Positions 32,010-43,653 of a stretch of DNA of 64,000 nt are shown piece after piece. The stretch comes from Durusdinium trenchii (taxonomy: Eukaryota > Sar > Dinophyceae > Suessiales > Symbiodiniaceae). The stretch is from assembly GCA_963970005.1 (NCBI GenBank), contig CAXAMN010004102.1, positions 222,977-286,976 of the forward strand, given 5' to 3'. Position numbers and translations under genes: made by a program. The notes below the pieces were generated by a model. The model was not told where the DNA came from, did not search any database, and saw only the letters and a program-made list of their open reading frames with translations. The first letter of the stretch is position 1, and every line of letters begins with the position of its first letter.

Positions 32010-35000
32010 CAGGGACGGCAAGGACATGCAGGGGTGGACTTTTCCGTTGCCTGACGATGATTCATGGTCATGTGATGGAACTGAAGAGTCCGACAGGGGT
32101 ACACAGTTCGCATCGAACACCAGTTTTGCCCAAGAACAAATTGACAATTTGGCACCACCACACCCAAGGTGGCCATGTTTTGATGGCTCAACAGCACCCA
32201 CCATTGGCAATGGAGCAGGGGTTCTTTCATTCTCCACCAATGACCAGGAGTGGCTGAGGGCCTCAAACCGCACCAAATGGGATTGCCGTGCTGCTTCAGG
32301 CTCAGGGCGGACGCAGTTTCAAGATGACTGCAACAGTGTGGGGGATAACACACAAGATGTCCAGAACCAACAAGCACACGGACACACCTCTTTGCACCAC
32401 ATGGGAACTCAATCCGTTGCAGGGGAGCAGCAACACATTGAGACTTTTCCACAAAGTCAGTCAAACCCTTTTTTACAACCACCGACAGCCTGTGCTCCTG
32501 CGCATGGACCGTGCCTGAAGCTCACTGGTGGGGCACCAGACCAACCGAGCTCCACCTGGGACACGGATTCGCATCACCATAGTATGAGCACACAATACTA
32601 TGCTTCCACTACCGACTTGCTCCTCCAGAACTTGAGCATGGTAGTGGGAAATCCCAGCGCCAGGTGCTATGCAAATGCACCATGGCGAGCCTTCTGCTGG
32701 ATGTGCGCCTATCTAGCGGAGTTCAACAGAGACCCCTGGGGCGTCATCAAAGAAGCAGTGCAAACCTCCTTGGAACTTTCAGAGCCGGTGGACATCCAAC
32801 AACTACCTGGACTTCACCAGCTGTGGCAAAAACATGACCTAAATGTGGAAGGAGATGCGGCACATTTTGTCCACTCGCTATGGATCCACTCACAGACGAG
32901 GGTGATGCAGTACAGACACACGAAGGGGGCTATGTGAAGGAACACATCCAACTGCCCCTCATTGTGGACTACCCAGACGAGTACTTGGACGAGATCACCT
33001 GGCAAGAACTCATGAACTGCTGGGCAAACCACGGCTATGGACAGTACCTCAGCGATGACAAACTCATCCATGTCAGCCACATCAACCGAGCCGTCACCAT
33101 TGAGGGCACAGTCACAAAACACAAACGGGCCCTCAATCCCCACGGACCATATACAGTCCCCAGATCCCTTGACGGATTCTCCCGGGCCAGTGCGGAATAC
33201 CTCCCAATGGCATACATTTGCCACCGCGGCCCCACCCATGACACAGGGCATTACTACACCATTTTGGTGTACAAAGACCTGATGTGGATTGCAGACGACG
33301 GGGCCACCCCAAAAGTCCTCCCATTCTTAACACCACAAATTGCTGGCCAAATCGTTCAAGTCTGGGGCATCCAGACTTCCGCCCTGCTCACCCCGAGGCA
33401 GATAGCCAGGGCTTTGCCGCCCCCAGAGAGCCCGGACTACGATCCACCGCTCCACAGCACCCCGCCCAAGAAAGCACGACACACCCAGGACAACATGAGA
33501 CTGAATGTGGCCAACATCACTGCTTTCGGCAAGGGAACCTTGGATTGGTACTGGACCAGAGACAACGAGATCTATGTGATGATCGAGACCCATTTAGACC
33601 AACAAAAGCACCAGTCCATGTGTCAATACTTTGAGGTCAGAGGCAGGCATGCTTTTGGATATCCTGCACAAGCAAACACCACCAATGACGGAACCCATGG
33701 AGGCATCCTCATCGTCCATGACACAGCCCACGGACTGACCCAGCTCGAGTCCTATGACATAGCCGGGTGCGGCTACCAAGCTTTCCTCTGGGAAGCCAAG
33801 GCCAGATCCATCATGGTGGTGGCGGTGTATTTCAAGACCAATGAAACCATCCAGGGCACCACCAATTCCCAGATCCTGGCCCGCATCCTGGCCCTGCTCC
33901 AAGCCACCAACAGGCAATTCATCCTGGTTGGCGATTGGAACAACCATCCGGAGCATTTCCAGAGCACTGTGCTCAGCTCTATCACCAACTCCGAAACTTT
34001 CCTCCTTTGTCAAACATCCCGGACATCGGATTCAGAGCTTGGAGCACATATGTCACCCAGGTTGAGGATTTAGTGCTCTACGAAAGCCCACCAAATGAGG
34101 CCGCCCGGGGCTTGGCAAACTGGGTCTCCGTCACAGAGCAATACCTGCTCCAGCGACACCCGTGGGCACCACAAGGCCGAGCAGCCAACCTAACGACCCA
34201 GCACCAACCACTGGTCCCAACCAAAGCCGGAGGGATATGGAAGAAAGGGAAAGCAGCCTACTGGGAACAAATCCAAGCCCGGCTCAACCTCATCGAGCAC
34301 CAACCCGCTAAGGCACCAGGAGCCATCAAGGGGCTCAACCTTGCACTCCATCAGGTGCAACACCATTGGTTGGGAGACCAAACCTGGGCCCAATTCATGG
34401 ATACCAAACAACACTGGCTCCAATACAGGGATGATCGCACTTTCGAGTTGATGAAACAAACAGTGCAACACCAGCTTGACGCCGCCCAAACCCAAAGCCG
34501 CGAAGAGTCCTGCCTGCAATATGCGGAATGGATCAGACAGGGCGAGACCAAAGGCCTTCGAGGACTTTTCCGCTCTCTCAAGGCCAGTGAGCTTTCCTGG
34601 CAGAGACCCTACAGGGACATCCCCATGGCGGACCGAATGCGACACCGCATGCGGGCCTGTCATTGTCACGGACAGGGTCATCCACAAAGAACTGGAAAAG
34701 CTTCTCGGACCAGACGACCCACCCATCCAGTCCGTGATGAGAGATCTTGGGATTGATCATTCCGCCGGAAGGAGAAGACGCATAGCCACCCTCCAACAGA
34801 GGTTCAAGAAGAACAAGCAAAGGCGAATCAAACTACGCAGCCTCAAGCTGCCCAACATGAGCACCAGACTCAGACTCCACAGAGGCGGAGTACAACCAGT
34901 GGCCTTCTGGGGCTTTGAAGGCCAAGGACTAGCCCCAAGGTACAGAATGGCACTTCGCCAAGGGCTGGCCACACACCTTGGCCTACATCAAGGTGGGCTG

Positions 35001-37103
35001 ACAGACGTCATCTATGACCAGAACAACAAAAAGTTCGCTGACCCAGGGGACCAGGTCATCATCCACCACATCAGGGCTCTCCACACCCTGATCCACCACT
35101 GGCCCCCAGACCACATCCAGCACGTCGAACAGGCATGGCTGGGCATCCGTAACCAGATCCACAAGCAGCAGCACCCCTGGTACCACGTCAAGGGACCAAT
35201 GGCTGCCACCCTGGCATACCTCAAGGAATGGGGTTGGACGACGGATTCCATCTACCAATGGCGCCGGCATGAAACGGCCTTCATGACAGAAGCCCACATC
35301 AATCTGCAGGACGACTGGGCGACCATTGAACGAGCCCTCCACCATGAGGCACAGCAACAGCGGACCAGCCGGTTGGCCAGTAAACGGAACTGTCAAAATC
35401 TGGTCAGTGGGCTGGATTGGACCATCGCCACCAAAGCGGCGAGAACCCTCCCAAAGCAACAGGCCCAGCATATGAAGACATGGAACCAAGCAGCCCTCCA
35501 CTACCGCCAAGGGGACCAGATCAAAACATGCCCTTTATGTGGAGTACCGGCAACACCCAAGCACATCGTATGGCTATGCACCTGGCACCACAATCAAGGC
35601 CATGCACCGCTGGAAGTCGAATGGACAGAGCGGCTTCAAGATCCACTGGAGGAACCACTCTGGGCATACGGCTGGATCCCACGAGAACTGCAGGATCACC
35701 TCCAACAGGCTCAACCGCTCCAGGGCCATGGATGCTGGAGTTCCCTCACTCCAAGCATGGCAAGGTCTTTCGGTGACGCTGGATGCCACCCCGTCCTCCT
35801 ACGATCCGCGTTCCCAAGCATGGATTTTCGGGCTCTGCATCCACACTTACTCCATGGGCACCCTTTTGCGCAAAGGCACCATCACCGGCATGGCGCCCGG
35901 GCCCCAGTCCAAGGCCAGAGCCCTTTTTCAGGGCCTCCTCACGCTGACCCAACATGTCCTCACGCCAGTCAATGTCGTGGTTCAGCTGGGGTCAGTTTGG
36001 GAGGCATGGACTAACCCAAAGAAGCGGCAGGGGATCGAGGAGCACCTCTACCAGCACATCACCCCGCTTTACATCCACAAGAACACCAGAACACCAGAGG
36101 CCCCAGGAAACGAGCCGCACTAAGGGACGCTGCTCTAGCAGCCTATGAACGAGCCAGCACCCTCTATGACAAACAAGCAGCGGACTGGCAAAAAACCCTT
36201 GACCAGGACCACATGCAGCCAGACTTGAGAAGGTGTTCAAAGACCCGCAGCATTACATCCACGAAAAGCCAGTACGCCGGGCAGGGCACAACACGAAGCA
36301 GTACAAGAAGCGCCTCATCAACCAATGCAAGCTCCCGTGGCAGCCCAACAAGCACCAATGGGCCCCTCACAGGAGCGGCTACCAGTGCCATACATGCCAT
36401 ACCCGAGTTTATCAAGGACTTACGGTGGAAGTCATTGAACAGCATCTCCAGCAGGACTGTGAACTCCTGGTCCACGAAGCACCAGAGCCTGATCTCCGCC
36501 CGAACAAACCGGTTGGGCAAAAGCTCACAAGGGCCAGCACCATCAAGCAGCTCCTTGAAGTCCAGCAACAACACCCACAAGCTCCTGACGAGCACACATT
36601 CCAAGAGACGACTGGGTACCTCAAGTGCATGAAATGCAGCTTGTCCATCCACGAATGAAACCAATTTCCAGGAGTTCATCAACAGCCGCTGCATCGATGA
36701 AAGCTATGGCAAAGCACATGAAGCCCACCACACCCATGCCCTATGGCAAAAGGGAAAGGGCATCAGGTGCACCAATTGTGGCACCCAGAGTCACGTTGAC
36801 GCGGAGGACAGGGTGATCTTGACCAAGGCCCTCAAGCGACCCTGCCAAGGTCAGAGTCAGAAATCACCCACCCTCGTGCAGTTGTTCAGCACCCAAAGCC
36901 AGCACAGCCAGACAGGCACCCAGGCAAAAAAAGTCACCCAAACAGGCCATAGACCCAGCCACCTCCAGAGCCGGCAGTGACCACCTTGGATGCACCGGTT
37001 CTCCTCAGCGGCTGCTAGCTCCAACTTGGCAGACAGCCCACAGGAGCAAGGAGAGGAAGAACCCACACAAGATGACCCATGCATGGAAGTGGACTACTTC
37101 TAA
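31999..37103 (+). pseudogene. LINE ORF2 lacking the RT core (E4)
   Basis: The USP-like part is recognisable in two frames: RCYANAPWRAF, then a frameshift near 32915, then CHRGPTHDTGHYYTILVYK and WIADDG. The endonuclease keeps VANIT, IETHL and a canonical VGDWNN, where the E1-E3 copies have GDWQN. Its C-terminal part, including the expected WRPH, is deleted near 33980. At about 34650 the sequence jumps from MADRMRHRM to a position aligned with IVTDRATHRAL of E5, removing roughly 310 codons including RT motifs 1 to C. Later frameshifts lie near 35760, 36120-36230 and 36650. The CCHC knuckle, RNase H-like block, zinc modules, SPTLVQLF and the final VDYF are preserved. Confidence 0.9.
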
Positions 37104-37208
37104 TGGCCAACCACGTGACAGGCACCTTCTGAGAAGCGGCCACTGAGGCAAATGCCACCGACACTGGCCACCACGGCCTGAGCACTCTGCCCCTCTAGAA
37201 GAAAAAAA

Positions 37209-37222
37209 TACATACATACATA
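37209..37222. repeat. Short (TACA)n between E4 and E5
   Basis: Only three and a half TACA units (14 nt) remain, the shortest spacer in the array. Confidence 0.95.
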
Positions 37223-40200
37223 AGCCAATTCCAAGGCACAGTTCTGGGATCCAAATTTCACTGGCAGATTCTTGCCCCGGATGCCACACTCCTCAATGGC
37301 AATGTGTTGGACTACGCTCTGATCCATAACCAGCTCGCTCCCCTCACTTCAATGACTACGGAGTGGGCAGTCCCCTGGCGACCGCATTGTCTGGTCACCT
37401 ATGCTCTTGAACTGCCAGACGACTTCAGGAACTACAACCAGTCGCGCACCTTCCCGGCACTCCCTGACCGGCCCAATCCCGGTTTTCGGCCATGGACCAC
37501 CTACGTCACACAGGTCGAAGAAGTCCAGCTCTACGACACCATGCCCAATCAGCCAGCAAAACACCTTGCGGACTGGGTTTCTGTCACTGAACAATATCTA
37601 TTACAACAGCACCCCTGGGCACCACAAGGGCGAGCCTCCAACCTCCAGGCGGAGTACAAACCACTCACCTCGCCCAAGGCCGGTCCAATCTGGAAGAAAG
37701 GTAAACCAGCCTTTTGGGAACAGCTCCAAGCACGCCTGAGCCTCATCCAGCACCAAGCGCACCCATCCCCAGGAACCATACAAGGTTTCCTCAAAGCCAC
37801 CGAATCCACACCAAAGCACTGGATCGGCGAACCAGCCTGGGCTCAGTTCCTGGACATGATACAGCACTGGAACCACCACAAGGATCCACGCACACTTGAG
37901 CTCATGCAGCATACGATCCAACATCAGCTTACTCAAGCACTCGAGCAATCCCGAACTGAGGGACAACTTCAGTACGCTGCCTGGATCAGACAAGGTGAAG
38001 CCAAAGGACTTCGAGGTCTTTTCAGGAACCTCAAGGCCAGTGAGCTGGCTTGGCAACGGCCATACCGCACTGTCCCCATGGCTGACAGAATGAGACATCG
38101 ACTCCACGACTGGCATCAACACTGGCAACCCACTGCCGACAACCAAGCTTTGGCAAGGGACTCCTTACAGGACAGTGCCCAAAAGCAAGCTGCACAACTA
38201 CCACCACTCACGATAGGACACCTGGCCAGGGTCCTCAAGCAGCTGCCGGACCGAGCATGTGGACCAGATGCCATCAGCACACAGCTCCTGAGGAACACTC
38301 CCCCTCAGGCCCTGCGAAGTTTGCTCCAACTGCTGCAAGACATGGAGAAATCAGCCACCATGCCCACACAACTCCAGATGAGCCTGGTGGTGATGCTGGC
38401 CAAAAACGAGAAGGTGGAACGACCAATCACCTTAACCAGCGTCCTCTATCGCACCTGGTGTCGCCTCCGCAAGAGCATGCTCGACAGCTGGCAACTCAAT
38501 TTGCCCTCATCCATGGACTATGATCGAGCACGACCAGGAGCCACAGCACTTCATGTAGCTCTTGACCGGCTACTTCGCCAGGAAAGCAACAAAACACTGG
38601 CACAACACGGCATCACAGTTCTTTTGGACATGAGCACCTTCTACGACACCATCGACCTTAAGAAACTACAGACAGTGGCACAAGCACATGACTATCCACC
38701 ACTTGCCCTTGAGTTCGCCATGCAGGTCTACACGGGGCCAAAAGCAGTGCTAGCTGATGCTGAGCTCAGCCACTGGTTCCACGTCACCCATGGCGTAGCT
38801 GCCGGGTGCCCTCAGGCCCCATTGCTGGCTAAAGCCTTTCTCCAACCCATCCTCAGCCCTTTCCAGGCCAAGCATCCAGATTTGCACCTCAACGGATGGG
38901 TCGATGACATTGGTTTTGATGGCAATCACCACAACCCAGATACATTGGCCACCCGCATTGTGACAGCCTGGCATGAACTACGTAGTCAACTGACAGATGC
39001 CGGCCTCAAAGTCAACAACCACAAAACTGCCTTTATAGTCACCGACAGAGCCACCCATAGAGCACTGGCCAAACTCCTCGGGCCCGATGATCCACCCATC
39101 CAGTCGGTCATGAGAGACTTAGGCATAGATCACCAAGCAGGCAGAAGACGGCGCATCACCACCCTGCAGCACCGTTTCAAGAAGAACAGGTGGCAGGTGG
39201 AAGAACTCTTACAAGCAGAGGCCAAACAGCAGCGCCAGCATCGGTTCGCCAGCAGACGCAACTGCCAAGCACTCGTCAGCGGCATTGACTGGACCACGGC
39301 ATCTAAGGCCACCAAAAGCCTCAGCAAGGCCCAGGCCACACACATCCGCACTTGGAACCAAGCAGCCATCAGGTTCAAGGATGGCACCAGCACCAAACTG
39401 TGCCCCATCTGCCAAGTCCCGGCGACACCGAAGCACATCATTTGGATGTGCAAATGGCACCACAACCAAAAGCACGCACCACTTCCAGCGCCATGGACCG
39501 AAAGGCTACAAGACCCGCTGGAAGAGCCTCTCTGGGCTTACGGGTGGATTCCAAAAGAGCCACAGGACCACCTCCATTGTCCACTCGGCCTGGCAGGGCA
39601 TGGCTGTTGGCAATCTCTGGAACCACTTCCACTACAACCGTGGCAAGGGCTTTCAGTCACTATCGATGCCACTCCCACGTCAGGAGACAAACGAGCTCAG
39701 GCCTGGATCTATGCCCTCTGCATTCATGGCTACTCTCTCGGAGCTCTGCAAAGAAAAGGTATTATTAGTGGAATGGCAAGAGGCCCTCAAACGAAAGCAC
39801 GTGCCATTTTCCAAGGGCTCCTCACTCTGGCTCAATTCATCCAGACACCAACACGGGTGATTGTCCAGGTCAGTTCGGTCTGGGAAGCTTGGATCAACCC
39901 AGCCAAGCGGAAGGGTTTTCATGACCTGGTCCAGGGGCAAGCAGCAGAGTACTTTACTCTGATCACACCCCTCTACATCCACAAGAACCACAAGACCCCT
40001 GACGCTCCGGGCAACGAACCACATCTACGCCAGCGGCAAAGGGATGCAGCCCTAGAGCATCCACAACCCCGAGAAAGAAGTTTGGCAGCGCGTCCTCGAC
40101 CAAGATCACCTGGAGATCTACACACGTGCGGCCGCCAGACTGGCCAAAATCTACGAAGACAAGGAGCACTATCTGCACACCAAACCGGGCAGAGCAACAG

Positions 40201-41103
40201 CCCACAAGACCAAGCAAAGGAAAAAGACCCTCATCGCTCAGTGTCAGCAGCCCTGGCAACCGGGCAAGCATCAGTGGAAGGCCCACCGCAGCGGCTACCA
40301 ATGCCACACCTGCCAAACCAGGGTCCACCAGGGCTTGCCGGCATCCATGATCGAAGAAAGGCTCCAAGAGGACTGTGCACAACTCACAGCACCAACACCT
40401 GAACCAGATCTCCCACCCGGCCGGGCAGTTGGGAAGAAACCCACAAGGGCTAGCCGCATAGCCTCACTACTTCAGCTCCAACAAGAACATCCGACCACCC
40501 CTGATGTTCATCACCTACAAGAGACCACTGGCTACTTGAAGTGCACCAAATGCAACCTGGCCATCCATAAACGGGCCAATGAAGAGTTATTCAACCACTT
40601 CCTGACCAGCAGCTGCATTGATGCACCTTTCTCCCAAGTGCATGCAGCACACGGAACCCACACTTTGTGGCAGATTGGCAGAGGCATTCAATGCAAAGGC
40701 TGCGGACTTCACACCCACTTGGATGCTCAAGACCGGCTGATTCTCACGAAAGGGCTCCAACGGGAATGCAAAGGTCACAAACCGACCTCGCCGACACTGG
40801 CTCATTTCTTCAGTCAGACCAATCCTCAAGGTCCTGCAGTACCACCTGAGCCACACCTCAGCACAGCTGCAGCTGCACCCATGTGGAAGCCACATCACCG
40901 GCCATGACACCCAGCCAACTTCTGCTCCAGTTGCACCGGCTCAGGATTGTTCTGACGAACTATCACCTCCCGTGCCCAAAAAGCTCAGATTCTCGGCTGA
41001 GATGCAGCCAGAGACCGATGAGCAGAGTGCCACCACCCACGAAGAAGCTGAAGAAGAGGCGGACACTGTCAATGACCCGGAGATCCTTGTCGACTTCTTT
41101 TGA
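37223..41103 (+). pseudogene. LINE ORF2, 5'-truncated (E5)
   Basis: It enters in frame at SQFQGTVLGSKFHWQ, keeps the end of the endonuclease (NVLDYALIHNQL, VPWRPH) and a complete RT core (CGPDAI, RPITLTSVLYR, LLDMSTFYDTI, GVAAGCPQAP, GWVDDIGFD, IVTDRATHR). About 190 codons between the RT thumb (RFKKN) and the region before the CCHC knuckle are missing in frame. A frameshift near 40056, just after the RNase H-like PGNEPHL block, and another near 40890-40910 break the C-terminus. The zinc modules (all with the His ligand), SPTLAHFFSQ and the final LVDFF are readable. With no ORF1, USP-like domain or intact endonuclease it cannot be autonomous. Confidence 0.9.
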
Positions 41104-41185
41104 GATGGCTGAGCGGCACTGAGGCCACAGCGCCGGAACCCAGGCCACCACGGCCCAACCGAAATGCACCTTCAGGAGAAAAAAA
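37223..41185 (+). mobile_element. LINE E5: 5'-truncated copy
   Basis: E5 begins inside the endonuclease domain (aligned with about 13890 of E1) right after TACA repeats. It ends CTTCAGGAGAAAAAAA followed by the longest pure TACA run of the array. It is closer to E4 than to E1-E3 but not identical to it. Confidence 0.92.
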
Positions 41186-41225
41186 TACATACATACATAC
41201 ATACATACATACATACATACATACA

Positions 41226-41261
<36 letters not shown>

Positions 41262-41275
41262 TACATATATATACA
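41186..41275. repeat. (TACA)17 with TATA tract, 3' border of LINE array
   Basis: About 17 pure TACA units run to 41253, then a TATATA/TACATATATATA mixture to 41275. With the 5' border (10811-10880) it suggests one ancestral TACA/TATA microsatellite. Confidence 0.96.
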
Positions 41276-43143
41276 AGGATAATTACAAGTTGAGAACGCG
41301 CACGCCCAAACCTTCCTCGGTGTTGCAACAAACAAACTGATCTTCTAAGACTTGAAAGCAAAGCAAGACCAGGATTTGCAGATCGCTCGTGCTTGTGTGT
41401 GGTGTGATCAAGTAGCATCCTGCAGGTTCCAAACAGGCCATGTCACGCCCAACAGCGTGGATACCTCAGACAGGTTCAGCTCATGCCAACTCGACCTGAT
41501 CATGCAAAGGCAAGTTACGGCGGAGTCTTCGGACTGTTTTTGAAGACCAAGCCGCCCAAGCCGCCCAAGCCCATCGCATTGACCTCAAACCTCGATTCCT
41601 GAGCTGCACTGGCGGGTTGCGCATAAAACATTTTGCATTCAAGCGGGTCAGGAAGTGTGATGGATTTGCTTTTGAATTTCCAAGGAGGCGTAGCAAATCG
41701 GTGCCACTACAGCCACTTGACAGCAAGTTCATTCTGGCAGGCAAACATTCAAACCCGTTGCAGCCGAGGCATTTGATTATTGAAAGTGAGACATGATTCC
41801 AAACATGGTGGCGTGACAGATGAAGTACTGTAAGTGGCTGTGCTGTTCTGCTGATTTCAAGGTTGCCAGATGTTTTGTTTATTAGTATTGGATGTTGCTT
41901 GAGTTCAGTTGTCACGCAGGGTGCATGATTTGTCAGCTGACAAGTTTGATTTGGCGGAACCATTAGTATTCGCATATATTCGCCGGGACAGCGGGGAAGC
42001 TGACAGTGCGAGGGAAAAAGAGACAAATGTCATGATTCACGAAGGAAAAAAAAGCGAATTAAGGACAAAAGGATGCAAAAGGGCTGTTCGGGAAGGACAC
42101 AAGCCTTTGAACCTCAATGTGTCTTGCACTGTTTGGTCTCGAAGCACGGAGCATTGCATTCAAAGGTGGTTGTACTGAGGCGGGATCAAAGATCATGCAG
42201 CTTAAAGTTGAAAAATGGACCTATGCAGCTTAAGGTTTGTTGAAGTCTATGTTGTCTTGATGGACCGATCTCGCATATGGAGAACATTGGGGAGCAATGC
42301 GTTCATCCAGGTCATGACATACTCGCGGCGAAACCGGTTGCTTCCTCTAACCCTGATCGCAGCTGGAGGCGGGATACGTTTTGTATGTTCCTGTATTTTC
42401 AGGTTTCAAGTGTGATGTGGGATGTTGCATTGACGCGAAGCCAAGCAGCATTGGATGGCTGTGTTGCATTGTGGCCTGATTATGATGGACAACAGCAAAT
42501 TGCCGTTTATTCAATAAATCCCCTGTCAACGAAGGGATCAGGGCAACAATTATAACGAGTCGACGCACGTGAAGTGATACCGTGATATTGGCTGCTGGCA
42601 CTGCTAGCTTTCCTGGGGCGTAACGACTTGGTCATGCAAGGAATTTGACAATAGGGCTTGCGTCCAAGAGATTTGCGTTTGATTGCGATGTATGTCCATG
42701 TCGAGAGAGGGGTGATGGGTGGATGGAGGATGACTGCAGCAGTGGATGGAGGGATGGCTGGCTGCCTCGCCTCCAATCCGCTGTTTCATATGCTTTAACC
42801 CCAGACAGTACTGTAATATACTGTAATACTATTCAGTAATGCATGTTTTCTGTTTTGTTGCCACCTCGATCGTATAGGCTCTCTTTAACGGGCGTCAAGG
42901 CCACGTCACTGAATCGATGAGCCAGTGGGAGGATGAGCCATGGGCTGGCATAGGCATATATTTGTTCATAGAAATTATTTGTATTTCTTGTATGTCCGTG
43001 TCTTCTTTTTTGTATTGGCCGATCACCTTTTCCCTAGCCAACTCAAAGAAGAGCCCAAAAAAGAGAAAATAACAAAAGGAATGTCTGGTGGTGATTTGTG
43101 GTGAAAAATAAATAGATTACGAAAGCCAGCCGATAGGCTAGGC

Positions 43144-43200
43144 TTGAGCTTTAGAGCGAACGAAGTGAGTTAAGGGGGGTGGGGGGGGTGGTCGTTGGGG
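43144..43200. repeat. G-rich tract
   Basis: GGGGGGTGGGGGGGGTGG followed by GTTGGGG offers at least four G-runs on the plus strand and could form a G-quadruplex. Confidence 0.6.
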
Positions 43201-43585
43201 TGAACCCAGAGCTTGGGGAGAGCGCTCCAAAGCGAGGGTCAGAAAAGCAGTGAAAATGGGGTCTGGTGATGCGAGTGATGCAGCAATGGACGCCGAGTAG
43301 TGCATCGTGCATCATTCTTTGGAGTCTATAGAGCAGACCGCAGCCGCATGTAGGATACGAGGCCCCACGACAACCCGTAACTCGGGAAATCCATAGAGAA
43401 CCGAAAGTGACATGAGTTCAAGTCCATGAATTTGGACTGTTTCGGCGGGCGCCTGCGAGGTTGACTACATATCCGCATAGGGCTCCTGCCCCCTAGCAAA
43501 AACTATACTTGCACTATGTCCTCGGTCGAGTGGATGCTTCTCGCGGCGTCCCCACGCACCGAACGTTTTTCCGGCTTGCCGGTGC

Positions 43586-43653
43586 AGATAGACAGATACA
43601 TACATAGATAGAGATAGAGATAGAGATAGAGATAGAGATAGATAGATAGATAA
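43586..43653. repeat. (GATA)n / GATAGA microsatellite
   Basis: The sequence is AGATAGACAGATACATACATAGATAGAGATAGAG and then repeated GATAGA and GATA. It includes two TACA units but carries no insertion. Confidence 0.95.

Larger units (their letters stand above)
30789..37208 (+). mobile_element. LINE E4: full-length ends, RT core deleted
   Basis: E4 starts with TGGCTCAAG and ends CTCTAGAAGAAAAAAA then TACA. It belongs to a different subfamily from E1-E3: ORF1 and ORF2 are alignable but substantially diverged, and closer to E5. Internal deletions in the endonuclease and the whole RT active core shorten it to 6.4 kb. It is a non-autonomous or dead copy with both termini preserved. Confidence 0.9.

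Noticed and set aside
1011-42830. Recurring TACTGTA / TACAGTACTGTA words (near 1011, 4190, 4602, 10570, 42808)
   Set aside because: Short palindromic AT-rich words scattered without constant spacing or context. They could be chance in this base composition.
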